Shown in pieces: positions 19,052 to 29,300 of a stretch of 64,000 nt of DNA (position 1 is the stretch's first letter; each line of letters begins with the position of its first letter). The stretch spans positions 1 through 64,000 of the forward strand of contig QBLT01000001.1 of assembly GCA_003249105.1 (NCBI GenBank). Reading direction: 5' to 3'. A program made the translations under genes and the position numbers. The DNA is from Leptolyngbya sp. GTDB taxonomy: Bacteria > Cyanobacteriota > Cyanobacteriia > Phormidesmidales > Phormidesmidaceae. The notes beneath the pieces were generated by a model that saw only the letters and a program-made list of their open reading frames with translations, was not told the origin of the DNA and did not search any database.

Positions 19052-22000
19052 CTACCTATCATGAACAGACGCTAGATTGTTTTGCTGGTTCTGAGTTTGT
19101 GCCGCCACGAACTGCCGAACCTTAGATACCTGGACACCGAACTTGTGGGCATCTTCAGCAGTCAATCCGTTACCGTGTAACGCCCTACTTCCCTTGGCTT
19201 TAAAGATTTCGCCTCGCTCTGTCGCTGAAACGGCGATCTCATCTCCCTGACTGAGAAGGGTATAGGTCTTGCCAGCAAAGACTTTTGAGCCATCGGGCTG
19301 ATCTTGGCCTAACTGAGATAACAGGTATTTAGACTGGGCCAAAACATTAGCGATCTGCTGAAGATGGGCCTTTTGGTCGTGCTGGCGCGTCATTCTATCT
19401 ACGTCGCCGTACGCCCCCTCATGCCCCGATTTGATCGCCTGGCCGATCTGCTCAATGCGACCCAGGTGCGACGGCGATCGCCCCAAGGCCCGCGCCTGGG
19501 AATACCATTCACGCAAATCTTTAAGCAGAGCTTGGCTTTGTACCGGCTCTGCTAGGGCAGCCGGTGACGCCTCAGACGGAGCATCGACGGAGGATTGCTC
19601 AGCGATAGGAATCGTAGGGGGCGAATCTACTCCACCGGGATCGGCCTGCCGCTCGGATGGCGTAGCACTTTGAATCGCGGGGTTGACCCCTGCATCCAGC
19701 GAGGTATAGAACTCCGCCATCAGTTGACCAACAGCACCCCTGATAGTCACGGGGTCGCCGTACTCATCGCCTAAGGCTTTGGTGGCGATGGTATTGGCCG
19801 CTCGCTCCATCCATTGAGCCCCAACCTCTGTACCACTCTCACGCACTACGGCCTTGGCATTTTGCATGGAGGCGTTGACCATGCCGAGCTCATCCTGGGA
19901 AAGCTGTAGTTCCCAAATCCGCTCCCCAGCCTCAAAGGTGAGTACAGCGCCACCACGTTCGAGCGCCTCAAGCCCAGGAGACCCCGTTGGCACCTCTACC
20001 GCCGGGGGAGTGGCAGATCCAGCAGCATCGTGAAACCGCTCTAGTTCGGCCTCGTAGACGCGCACGCCCCCATTCGCCTCAAAGCCGAGCTGCGGATGCA
20101 ACTCGGCCACAACCACGGTAATGCCCTCCTGAGTGAGGGTCGGAATAATCTGCTCTTGCAGGTCAGCGGTATTGACGCTTAAACCCTCGCAGTCGGGGTC
20201 AAGGCCCCACTGCATCGGTTGAGTGGGTCGCCCTACGCCATAGGCCGCGATCTGCGCATCCTCGGCATAAGACTCATAGGCCTGATCCACCCGAATAAAA
20301 GCAATATCCTCTGGGTAGTCGGCCTTGAGTTCAGCAAAACGCTTCAGGTGGGGATGGTGTGGTCCAGGGCCAAGATCGGGAAGCAATACCTCATCTACAT
20401 CGGTGGACGGGGCGGGCTGTGGCGACGGGCTGCTGACAGACGCATCCTGAGAGGATTGAGGGTACAAGGGTTGCACCACCAGCCCCAGCTCGTCGTAAAT
20501 ATCTTGGGCAGGCCGCATATTCGTGGTTCCTGCGGCCCCTACCAGGGTCGTATCCGGATTAACCTGCGGGTCGTGGGGTGATGCCAGGTCAGACTCTGAA
20601 GTGGCCTGCGTCACCCGTAATTCATCTGCCCAGGGCGACGATTGGCCCAGCCCATCTCGCTGAGCGATTTCGATGATGTAGTCTGCGGCTGGCCGCGCAA
20701 ATTCAGGGTGGAGGGTTTCCCCATCCTCGCTCGGGGCATTGATAATCTCCATTAGGCGATCCCGCAGGGCATCGACGCTGGGGGCACCGTCAATCGCTTC
20801 CCGCAGCTCCCAGACCTCTGCCGGGCTGAACTCAATTACCCCAGTGGTGCCCCCTAGCGCCGGGTCGTGGAATTTGAAGGTTGTCCAGTCGTCACCGATA
20901 AAGCCCAGCTGCTCACCGCTGGAAGATAGATCGACCAGTGGGGCGACCTCAGGCGGGGATATCGAGGCCCCTGCCAAGGCATCTCTCACCGCATCTTGCT
21001 GATAGGCATAGGGATCATTGTGGCCCTCCAACCATAAGAATCCCCGCTCACCGTCCTGATAGAGCATTTCGGGCGAGTCAGAAGCCAGTGCCTCAAATTC
21101 AGCCCGATCAAACGCATGAAACAGATCTGGACGCTGTTGGAATAGCGCCTCTATAGGACTCAAAGGCTCCAGAGATGGCCCATCAACATTGGCGATCGCA
21201 TCCTGGCCCAGCTGCGTCAGGTAAGCCTTTGAAATAGCACTACCAAATCCCTGCTCTAGCAAGTTTTGGGCAAATATCATGCCAAAGGCGCGATCGGAGG
21301 CACGCAGTTCGCCGCCATTAAACCCTTGCACCGCAGTCTCGACAAACTCTAGATGACCCTCAGGTTGAATGGTCAGCTTCATCTCAGTATCAACCCACAT
21401 ATCCCCGTTGCCGGTAGCGTAGTGGGTCAGATACAAATCACTGCCACCCACTCCATTGGGGTGCGATTCAACCACCAAATCCATGTAGGGTTCATTGGGC
21501 ACTCTGATGTGAAAATCATTGTCCCCATCGACCATAACCGCCTGCTGGAGCCCGCCCTGCTGGAGTAGCCGAGCAACGTTTTGGGCGATCGGGGTCGTTT
21601 GCCGCGACGGTGCCAGCACCTGGGGGCCACCCTCGTGGGACATCTCGCGCAGCCGCTGTCGGCCCGCCTGTTGCACAGCCTCATCCTGATGTTCCTGGGC
21701 CTGGGCGGTGATTGCCCCATCGAATGCCTCTACGACAACCTGGCGCATGGCCCCGGCAATACGTTCCTCCAGCTCAGGGCTGTCGGCGGCGAACTGTCCT
21801 AAGAAGGCAGAGTCCTCGTTGTCCATGGCAGCCTTGGCCATTTCCAGATCTAGGCCAGACTCCAGGTGATCGCTCAGACAACGGTAGGTGCGTCCTATCG
21901 CCTCAATCGCCCTATCTTGAGATATCTCGCCGCCCAGAGTCTCTACGGCCCGCTGCATCAAGACATCAGGGGTCGCACCGCTAGATGAGTCACCGAGATA

Positions 22001-25000
22001 CTCATGGAAGGCGATCGCCTCTGGGTGCAGGGGTTGCCCGTCAATCTGTAGCACCCCACCTCTGACCAGGGTTTCAAAGGTCAGCGCGGGCGGCGGTGGC
22101 TCGTAGAGGTCGAATTCAGCCTTGAGGTCGGCCAGGTTGCTGCCGGAGTACAGGCGATCAGAAAGGTTGTTCATGACGGCAAAGCGGCTGGGGGCCGACT
22201 CACCTTCTGGTTCAGGAATTAAGCCAGGGTTGCGCTCTAGCTCGGCACGTAAAACGGGGTGAATAGCTCGGCTCTGAGCGGCAGCTTCAATGCTAGTGTC
22301 TTTCGGCAACCAAGATGTAGCAGTCTCCCATCCGGATCGTTCGCCACCGGTTGCAGCCGCAGCCTCATCCAAGTGGGAGGTTGCTTTGATGCCATAGCGA
22401 TTTGTGATGTGGGCGAGTACTTTATCCTGCGCATCAACATCCTCGATCACGAGGCGCATCACCTTTTGCTCAACAGTGCGTCCTGGCTTATCGCCTTCCA
22501 CTCGACGGGTTGCCGAGACAAATTCACCGTCAGCCAGGTCAAGCAATTCCCGGTTTTGATAAAACTTTTTCCCCTCTGCACTCGCGGGAGCCGTCAAAAG
22601 AAGAGCACCACGCAATGAGAATTCACAGTCCAGCACGCCACCTCGATCGGTGAACGTGGCAGATCGAGCGGTAGCGTCAAGGAACTCCTTCAAGTGGTCA
22701 GGGCGTTGAATGGAGATAGGGCGGTTATCAATTTCTCCAGCGTCGATTCCTTTCGACAGCAGGTAGGCCGGGTGATAATCGCCCTGGTTGTCCTGCATTA
22801 GGGCAAATCGGCCCATCAGCTCTGACTTGAGCACCTGGCCAACGACCAACATGCGATGCTCACGGGAGGACGACTGCTTTTCGTCGAAGACGCTATAGGT
22901 CGGCACTTCGGTGTATTGCTGCAACACTTGGCCCGGCTGAGCCCTGAACACGAAGGAATCTTCTTGGGGTTTGAGGGCAACAGCACGGCCAATTTCGCTA
23001 AATTTGACCGACAGTTCTTTGGCCTCATCAGCCAAGGCAATCTTGAAACGCCATGACCCAGGGTTGATGGGGTTAGCGGCATTTTGCTGGCGAGCCACTC
23101 CAACAATCACCCCTGGTATCGCCCGGTTGTTATCCAGGGATGCCAACTGCACTGGAGCACCAAGGGGAAACTCCCTCAGCTTCCCAAGCACTCCATTTTG
23201 CTGGGCCGACAGAATCGCGACGCCCTGGTCGCGGTCTTTCTCAGCGCCAGAAACCTTTACCTTGGCTTTGGCTACCCGCTCACTTTGTTTTTTGGAATTT
23301 TCTTCAGTTTTCTTTAGTTGTTTTCGGAGTTCAGCCCGCTGCCCCTCAAATTGAGCCTCAAGCTCAGCCTCTCGCTCCGGTGACGCGTCAGCTGACTGCT
23401 GAAGGTCTTCTAGGGCAGCGGTGAAGAGAGGCGCAACGTGTTCCAGTTCCGTCGTCAGCTCATCGCGCCGATCTTTCAATTCATCGAGGCGTTCATTCGC
23501 ATCGCTCAGCCGCTTCTGAGCATTGGACACAACCTCAGTAAATTGCTCCGTCTTGGTCGTCCGGAAGGCGTCTCCCTCTGACTGAACCTGGGCGACGAGT
23601 TCTTGAGAACGCTGATGACCCAACTGGCGCATGGGGCCATCAACGCTCAAATCCAAACCGTCCAAACTCTCTGGCCTAGGCTGGTCTAGGGCATCACAAA
23701 CTGACTGCGCCACCTGCAATGTGGTGTAGGGCTTTCCTCCGGTCTTAGCATCGACCTCTAGCGCATAGACAGGCTGCCGGAACGGGTTACCCCCATCACC
23801 GCCCTGGAGCATCTTGCGACGCAAGGGGATCGCATCGATGTCAATTTTTTGGGCATCTAAGTCCCACTGCCCCATGGCTTCTAGTCGATCTTTGATGCCG
23901 TTGTACTCAGAGATCAACAGGTCATAGACCTCACCCTGAAGGGCCAGGGATGGATGGGGGGCCTCGGGGGTCGGCGGCTGATCACTGGATAGAATAGCCA
24001 CCCGCCCGGTCAGCTTGCGCACATCGCCAAAGCTAACATCCCCATCTTTATCGGGGGGGCTACAGGGATAGTCGAGGGTTTGGTTGACCTCGGGCATTGC
24101 TGCCATGGCGTTGGCCGCCGCCTGGTCGCCATACTTATTCAAAAAGTCGGGCACATCGGCCCCCGAAAACTGGCTTTCGCCTGTGCCTGCGGTGTTGGAC
24201 TTGAGCCCCCGCATTTTGTTCATCAAAACGGCCATCGCCCTGGCCTCGGTGGGCAGCCCTTCCCCATAGACGAGCTTGAACATGGGCAGGCCAAACTCAC
24301 CGGCCTGCTGCCCCCACTGGGGATTACCCTCAGGGTCGGTGCCGGTGGCCGGGTGTACCTCCGGGTCGAGCTGCCCGCTGCGGTGAGTGCGCCCGATTGA
24401 CTGCTCACACTGGTTCACATCGGGGTGAGCCTGAAGAATCAGCATCGAGCGGCGTCTGAGGTCTGTGGCCCCATTAATCGCAGCATGGAGTGAGTAGCCG
24501 GTGGTCAGGTTGGTGATCACCGCATCGACGGTGCCATTCTGGAACCCGGCGATCGTCGCGACCTTGGCGGCAGCCCCGGCCTTGCGGGTCTGGTAAGTTG
24601 ACACAAATTGCCCGTCTTCGGTCGGTTGGTACTCCAGCCGCTGGCTCCGTCCGGTCATTTCTACTGCGTTGTAGCCCGCCTGCCGAATGCGGGCCTCCAT
24701 GTAGGCAATGGGGTCAGCGGGTAGCCCCGTCCAGTCGCTGGACTCGATCGCCGTCAGCACCTGGTTATAGATCTCGACCCCCCGCTCACCCAGTTCGTCG
24801 TCCGTGAGGTAGTGGGGCAGGATGACTTTACCGCCGCCCTCATCCTCGTGGGCACCGACAATCCGAATCGTTCGAGCGGCGTCGAGGTATCGCTTGAAGT
24901 ATTCTCCCGCCGTAATGTCAAAGGCATCGCCCGGCTTGAGGATAGACCGCTGATCGTCGGGAAAGAGGGCATTACGGGTTTCGATGCTTCCATTGGTCAG

Positions 25001-27916
25001 CTTCACCAGGTCTTTGAGCACCGACTCCCCGGTGCGCTGAAGCATAATCACGGGCTTGCGCCCGGCCTCTAGCTCTGCGATCGCCAGATCTGCGGTAGCT
25101 TCAGCCTTGAGGGCGATCGCACAGATAGCCCCCAGGTTATGCACCACCGAGGTAAAGGTCGTTGACTCAACTCCGGCATAGCCTACGTGATTGTCATGGC
25201 GAAATAAGGCTTCGCCAGTTTCGGCCATCCGTTCGTCAAGCTCTTCGAGCAGCCCCTGCTTGTACTCATCAAAGCGGTTGATGGCTGCCATCAGCTGAAT
25301 GTTGGCCTCCGCTCGATCGAGGCTAACGGCCACCGGGGCTGGGCTGAAGTCAACGCCGGAGTAGTCTTTTTGAAAGCGAATGCACCCGCCAGCCTCTGAC
25401 CAGAGCCCAAAGGCCATTTGCTGCATGGCGGCACCGCCTGACTGGAGGTGTCCGGCAAAGGTCTTTTGGTCCTCTGCGGCATCTTTGAAATCAGTGGTGT
25501 GGTAGAACAGCCGGGCGGCCACCACCGGCTCTTTGATCGCCGTTGCGGAGCTGGCGACAAACCCGCCCACTCGCTGGGTGAGATCTTGAAAAAACTCGGT
25601 CACCGGGGCGATAAACTTGCCAGCAGCCATCTTCTTGGCCCTGGCCGCTTCCTCATAGCTGCTGATTTCAAATTCTCCAGCGGGACCACCGGCCTTGTGG
25701 GACTCGTCGGCAATCAAAAACAGGTTGGGAGCCAGCGCCTCAAACAATGCCCGTCGATCTTTGCTGGCTAGGCCCTGGAGCTGCCCGTAGGTACTCATCA
25801 GCAGGTTGTGGTCGCCAATGGTGCCTAGCTCGGTAAACCGGCGGACATTAACCCCATTTTTTTTAGGGGTTTCAATCCGCCCAATCAGTTCGCCCTGGCT
25901 GTCTTCGACCCGCACACTGAGGCCATTGTCAGTAATGAAGGGGCGAAACTGGTTGCCGGTGTCTGGCCCATCCCGGTAGACCAGGTCTTTGTAGAGGGTG
26001 GGGTCAGCGGTCACTACCGCAGGCGTTAACCCCTGGTTTTGGGCGTAGCGACAGAGGCCCGCCACGATCCGGGTTTTGCCAATGCCCGTATCGTGGCCGA
26101 CAACCGTGGCCTGCTGCTTGTACTCGTGGTTGTAGATGGCCAGAGCCAGAGTGTCGATCTGCTCTGCCGCATAGTGGCTATAGAGGGAGTCGAGATCGGG
26201 CTCCTGCAAGCGGTCTTGGACGTAGGCATCGACCCCCAGCCCCGTGGTCGCCTCAATGCGGTCGAACACGTTGCCGTAGGCGGTGATGGCTGAGGCGGGG
26301 GCCAATACTCCCAGGGAGTAGCCCTGCGATCGCGGCCTATAGGGCAGGGTGACGGCATCATCCTGAGGTTGCTGGAGGATATCCTCCTCGGTATTGGCTT
26401 GAGCTACCATCGGGAGTCCTCCATCAGCAGGGCTTGCAGGTTGTTCAGCCAGTCGATTAGGTTCCAGCTGTCGGTGATCATCTCCAGGGTGTCGGTCGCC
26501 ATCGCCTGGGGCAGTACTGGAAACTCGTCCACCCCTTGGGGAAACAGCAATTCCCGCAGGGGGGCGTAATCCAAATTCAGCAGGCGGGCCAGCGGGCTCA
26601 CGGTCCCCGGCATCCAGTGGGCCTCCGGTAGCACTGAGTTGATCAGTTGATTGGCTAGGGCGATCGCCTGGCTGAGGGCCATCCCCTCCGCCTGCCTGTC
26701 CAGGAGGAATTGGGACAGTTTCACTTCCAGCAACCAGAGCAGGCGGGCGCGGTAATCCTCCAGGGTCATCAACGGCGAGTTGGGGGGTACCGGCACTGTC
26801 GTCCACCAGGTTCCTGCCTCTGCCTGGGCCATGGCTGGCCACCGGGTCGGCGTCCAAACTTGAACCGGCTCGTCGGGGTGCTCCAGGGCGTAGCTCACCG
26901 GGAGGGGAGAGTTCCAGATACTTTGCGTCATAGGTTCTAGCGGCATGGATTACTACCTCTCGGAGATCGTCGTATCGGTCATAGATGCGGGGGGCTTGGG
27001 CTCCAGGGAGTCTCAGGTCGGTGGAGCCTTGGCCCGCGATGGAGATAAAGTCGATGGGGAACCCGGCTCCCTGCCGTCGGAACATCGAGCCGTTCAGGGT
27101 GAAGTGATCGTCAACCTTCCAGCCGCTCTGCTGGTAGAGGAAGGAGTAGAAACTGCGGTCGGCCTGCCCCCGGTAGGCCGATTGGCGGGCGCTGGCATTG
27201 CCCATGTGCCCACCGATGATGAGTAACGCCCTGCCCTCTGGGGAAAGCCCCTGTAAGGCCTGGAGTGCGATTGCATGGTCGATCTTCTGGGTGCTGACGG
27301 GGCCATGCTGCCAGCGCTGAGGTGGGCCGGTACCGTTCTCGCGCAGCAGGCCAAAGGGGGGATTGCTGACTAGTACGTCATAGGGGCGATCCGGGCGGTA
27401 CTGGGTGGCGTCGTGTTCGGTGACCGTAAACCCTTGCGATCTCAGCTGAGCGGCGCGGGGAGGATGGAGCTCGTTGGCGATCGCCTGAGCCGGGTCGGCC
27501 AGCAGCAGCAGAGAGCCATTGCCTGCCGTGGGTTCGTAGACGGTCACTGAGGGATGCACCTGGGCGATCAGCCCTGCCACAAAGGCCATGGGCAACGGGG
27601 TAGAGTAGGCCTGCCGGGCCATGCTGTCAGAGGTTCTAACCAGCAGGTTGGGCTGAGCCTCATAGAGCGACAGCAGGTCGTCGAAGGCCAGCAGGTGATC
27701 GCCATCGGATTGCGCCACTATCTGCCGGGCTACCTTCACCAGACCTGACTCAATCGCCTCATCTACCTCCTTGGCCAGCATGGTCGAGGGCTCGACGGGC
27801 ACCCCCAGAACATTCGCCGCGAACGCCCTGGCCTCGACGATGTTTTTGAAGGCATGGCCCGCCCTAAAGTGTTCGCCGTAGGCGTGGGTCAGCTCAATTT
27901 GATCGTTGACATCCAT
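19052..27916 (-). CDS. Giant DarB-like protein: N-terminal N6-DNA methyltransferase fused to strawberry-notch-like helicase
   Basis: 2954-aa ORF; MTase motifs 'VYEPTAGNGSLLLLADP' and 'YDVLVSNPPFGLL'; helicase 'HDTGIGKTRIVAGLCRYAQ', 'LIADESHKAGG', 'NQCEQSIGRTHRSGQ'. A possible separate start for the helicase part is ATG 26410. Confidence 0.8.
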   Translation of the reverse strand: MDVNDQIELTHAYGEHFRAGHAFKNIVEARAFAANVLGVPVEPSTMLAKEVDEAIESGLVKVARQIVAQSDGDHLLAFDDLLSLYEAQPNLLVRTSDSMARQAYSTPLPMAFVAGLIAQVHPSVTVYEPTAGNGSLLLLADPAQAIANELHPPRAAQLRSQGFTVTEHDATQYRPDRPYDVLVSNPPFGLLRENGTGPPQRWQHGPVSTQKIDHAIALQALQGLSPEGRALLIIGGHMGNASARQSAYRGQADRSFYSFLYQQSGWKVDDHFTLNGSMFRRQGAGFPIDFISIAGQGSTDLRLPGAQAPRIYDRYDDLREVVIHAARTYDAKYLELSPPGELRPGAPRRAGSSLDADPVASHGPGRGRNLVDDSAGTPQLAVDDPGGLPRPPALVAGSETVPIPPGQAGGGDGPQPGDRPSQSTDQLSATGGPLDAGDREPAGPPAEFGLRPPAGIAVSPRGGRVSSTAPGDGDRHPGDDHRQLEPNRLAEQPASPADGGLPMVAQANTEEDILQQPQDDAVTLPYRPRSQGYSLGVLAPASAITAYGNVFDRIEATTGLGVDAYVQDRLQEPDLDSLYSHYAAEQIDTLALAIYNHEYKQQATVVGHDTGIGKTRIVAGLCRYAQNQGLTPAVVTADPTLYKDLVYRDGPDTGNQFRPFITDNGLSVRVEDSQGELIGRIETPKKNGVNVRRFTELGTIGDHNLLMSTYGQLQGLASKDRRALFEALAPNLFLIADESHKAGGPAGEFEISSYEEAARAKKMAAGKFIAPVTEFFQDLTQRVGGFVASSATAIKEPVVAARLFYHTTDFKDAAEDQKTFAGHLQSGGAAMQQMAFGLWSEAGGCIRFQKDYSGVDFSPAPVAVSLDRAEANIQLMAAINRFDEYKQGLLEELDERMAETGEALFRHDNHVGYAGVESTTFTSVVHNLGAICAIALKAEATADLAIAELEAGRKPVIMLQRTGESVLKDLVKLTNGSIETRNALFPDDQRSILKPGDAFDITAGEYFKRYLDAARTIRIVGAHEDEGGGKVILPHYLTDDELGERGVEIYNQVLTAIESSDWTGLPADPIAYMEARIRQAGYNAVEMTGRSQRLEYQPTEDGQFVSTYQTRKAGAAAKVATIAGFQNGTVDAVITNLTTGYSLHAAINGATDLRRRSMLILQAHPDVNQCEQSIGRTHRSGQLDPEVHPATGTDPEGNPQWGQQAGEFGLPMFKLVYGEGLPTEARAMAVLMNKMRGLKSNTAGTGESQFSGADVPDFLNKYGDQAAANAMAAMPEVNQTLDYPCSPPDKDGDVSFGDVRKLTGRVAILSSDQPPTPEAPHPSLALQGEVYDLLISEYNGIKDRLEAMGQWDLDAQKIDIDAIPLRRKMLQGGDGGNPFRQPVYALEVDAKTGGKPYTTLQVAQSVCDALDQPRPESLDGLDLSVDGPMRQLGHQRSQELVAQVQSEGDAFRTTKTEQFTEVVSNAQKRLSDANERLDELKDRRDELTTELEHVAPLFTAALEDLQQSADASPEREAELEAQFEGQRAELRKQLKKTEENSKKQSERVAKAKVKVSGAEKDRDQGVAILSAQQNGVLGKLREFPLGAPVQLASLDNNRAIPGVIVGVARQQNAANPINPGSWRFKIALADEAKELSVKFSEIGRAVALKPQEDSFVFRAQPGQVLQQYTEVPTYSVFDEKQSSSREHRMLVVGQVLKSELMGRFALMQDNQGDYHPAYLLSKGIDAGEIDNRPISIQRPDHLKEFLDATARSATFTDRGGVLDCEFSLRGALLLTAPASAEGKKFYQNRELLDLADGEFVSATRRVEGDKPGRTVEQKVMRLVIEDVDAQDKVLAHITNRYGIKATSHLDEAAAATGGERSGWETATSWLPKDTSIEAAAQSRAIHPVLRAELERNPGLIPEPEGESAPSRFAVMNNLSDRLYSGSNLADLKAEFDLYEPPPPALTFETLVRGGVLQIDGQPLHPEAIAFHEYLGDSSSGATPDVLMQRAVETLGGEISQDRAIEAIGRTYRCLSDHLESGLDLEMAKAAMDNEDSAFLGQFAADSPELEERIAGAMRQVVVEAFDGAITAQAQEHQDEAVQQAGRQRLREMSHEGGPQVLAPSRQTTPIAQNVARLLQQGGLQQAVMVDGDNDFHIRVPNEPYMDLVVESHPNGVGGSDLYLTHYATGNGDMWVDTEMKLTIQPEGHLEFVETAVQGFNGGELRASDRAFGMIFAQNLLEQGFGSAISKAYLTQLGQDAIANVDGPSLEPLSPIEALFQQRPDLFHAFDRAEFEALASDSPEMLYQDGERGFLWLEGHNDPYAYQQDAVRDALAGASISPPEVAPLVDLSSSGEQLGFIGDDWTTFKFHDPALGGTTGVIEFSPAEVWELREAIDGAPSVDALRDRLMEIINAPSEDGETLHPEFARPAADYIIEIAQRDGLGQSSPWADELRVTQATSESDLASPHDPQVNPDTTLVGAAGTTNMRPAQDIYDELGLVVQPLYPQSSQDASVSSPSPQPAPSTDVDEVLLPDLGPGPHHPHLKRFAELKADYPEDIAFIRVDQAYESYAEDAQIAAYGVGRPTQPMQWGLDPDCEGLSVNTADLQEQIIPTLTQEGITVVVAELHPQLGFEANGGVRVYEAELERFHDAAGSATPPAVEVPTGSPGLEALERGGAVLTFEAGERIWELQLSQDELGMVNASMQNAKAVVRESGTEVGAQWMERAANTIATKALGDEYGDPVTIRGAVGQLMAEFYTSLDAGVNPAIQSATPSERQADPGGVDSPPTIPIAEQSSVDAPSEASPAALAEPVQSQALLKDLREWYSQARALGRSPSHLGRIEQIGQAIKSGHEGAYGDVDRMTRQHDQKAHLQQIANVLAQSKYLLSQLGQDQPDGSKVFAGKTYTLLSQGDEIAVSATERGEIFKAKGSRALHGNGLTAEDAHKFGVQVSKVRQFVAAQTQNQQNNLASVHDR
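26404..26946 (-). CDS. 180-aa ORF in an alternate frame inside the giant ORF
   Basis: Protein-like, Trp/Leu-rich sequence (MTQSIWNSPLPVSYALEHPDEPVQVWTPTRW...LMEDSRW). Its stop overlaps a candidate helicase start as ATGGTAG (26410-26404). The host frame here is G/P/R/D-rich. Confidence 0.6.
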   Translation of the reverse strand: MPLEPMTQSIWNSPLPVSYALEHPDEPVQVWTPTRWPAMAQAEAGTWWTTVPVPPNSPLMTLEDYRARLLWLLEVKLSQFLLDRQAEGMALSQAIALANQLINSVLPEAHWMPGTVSPLARLLNLDYAPLRELLFPQGVDEFPVLPQAMATDTLEMITDSWNLIDWLNNLQALLMEDSRW

Positions 27917-27918
27917 CG

Positions 27919-28209
27919 CTAGAGATCGGCAAAAGGTGGGCCAAACACAGAATCTAGAAACGAAGTCATCAGCACGTCGCTGACTGGGGGATAGAAGACC
28001 GGCTCTGCATCGGGTCGGTCATACCCCAATGCCGCCGCCTGATCCCAGAACGAGTCATCAGCCGGAAACGGTGTTACCGATTCCGGTTTGCTCCCTGGCT
28101 CAGAGTCGTTATCCGGTAAGGTGGGCCAAACAGAGTAGAGAATATCCAGCCACTCAGCTGTGAGCTGAGTAGGTTGACCAGGGCTACCGAACGGGTCTGT
28201 TTGGCTCAT
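27919..28209 (-). CDS. Small hypothetical plasmid protein
   Basis: 96-aa ORF, tightly packed between neighbours (overlaps the upstream ORF end). Confidence 0.5.
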   Translation of the reverse strand: MSQTDPFGSPGQPTQLTAEWLDILYSVWPTLPDNDSEPGSKPESVTPFPADDSFWDQAAALGYDRPDAEPVFYPPVSDVLMTSFLDSVFGPPFADL

Positions 28210-28847
28210 TTCGTGTCCTCACTAACGGCATCAGGTACGCCTGACGCAGGCTGATTCTCAATCATGGCGTTGGCGATCGCTACCACATCGCGCATTCGAC
28301 CAGAGCGAATACCAACGAAGTACCGAATACCTTGTTCCTCCCAAAAGATTTTGGCCGCGTTGCAGTTAGCCCCACAGACCCAGGGGATAAAGGTGCCGGT
28401 GATTCCCCCGCTCAGCGTGACCGTGGCGATGGGTTCTTCACTGCGCATCATGGGTTGATAGGTGGGGTCGAGGTAGAAGGAGTATTCCTCATCCACTGTG
28501 GGTGTGTCTGCGGTTAAGCGAATGGCCCCCAATACGCCAAAGTTGCAGTATCCAGCTCCGTAGCACTGGTCGATCGCATCGAGGTTGATGTCGTAGCCGC
28601 CCCGGTCAGCTCTGGCGATCGAGGGGTAAAAGGGCTCATCCTGGCCAGGGGCAGGTTCCCTCAGCACCACTTCGGGGATAGATGTCGGCAGCAGCACCGG
28701 GATGCTCGATGCTGCCTCAACCTCTGCCGCCACCGTCTGAAAGACCGGGGGCACTACCTCAGCCCCTAGGGTGCGATCGCTCTGTGCCCGCGCCGAACAT
28801 CCCGCCAGCAGGGCGCACAGGAGCAAAATCAAAAGCTGTGTCTTCAT
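28206..28847 (-). CDS. Putative lipoprotein, T4SS-associated
   Basis: Start MKTQLLILLLCALLAGCSARAQ at 28847 has a lipobox LAGC; start overlaps the stop of the preceding gene (ATGA). Confidence 0.65.
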   Translation of the reverse strand: MKTQLLILLLCALLAGCSARAQSDRTLGAEVVPPVFQTVAAEVEAASSIPVLLPTSIPEVVLREPAPGQDEPFYPSIARADRGGYDINLDAIDQCYGAGYCNFGVLGAIRLTADTPTVDEEYSFYLDPTYQPMMRSEEPIATVTLSGGITGTFIPWVCGANCNAAKIFWEEQGIRYFVGIRSGRMRDVVAIANAMIENQPASGVPDAVSEDTK

Positions 28848-29287
28848 TGCCCACCCCCATCGGCAACGTACTGCTGCCAAAGCATTTGGGCATCGGCGAT
28901 CGCCAGGCCGCAGAGGTCAACCAGGTCGTTGGCCCGGTAGGCACCACCCGTACCGCAAAAGGTTTCCCAGCCACCGGGGGCTCGGCGCAGCAGGGTCATG
29001 CCGCCGCCTTCGCCATACCAGTAGTCGGCAATGCCATAGTCGCCGGTCTGGGAAAGGGTACCAATCTCGGCTTCCACCTCGGGGGGGCGCTGGTCGTCGA
29101 GCAGCGCCTGCACGGCGGCGCGGGGAGTGCGACCCGAGAAGGTGATCTCACGGCTGTCTTGAGCCGTGACCGGCAGAACAAAAATGATGGTGTGCAGCAC
29201 CAGGGCCAAACACAGGCCAAAGACCGCCCAAGCAGAGGGTTTGCTCTCAAAGACGCTGAGCGCTTTTCGTAGAAATCGATCAAACAT
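28844..29287 (-). CDS. Small secreted/membrane protein
   Basis: 147 aa with N-terminal hydrophobic segment 'AVFGLCLALVLHTIIFVLPVTAQ'. Confidence 0.6.
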   Translation of the reverse strand: MFDRFLRKALSVFESKPSAWAVFGLCLALVLHTIIFVLPVTAQDSREITFSGRTPRAAVQALLDDQRPPEVEAEIGTLSQTGDYGIADYWYGEGGGMTLLRRAPGGWETFCGTGGAYRANDLVDLCGLAIADAQMLWQQYVADGGGQ

Positions 29288-29300
29288 ATTGCCGGCCTCA

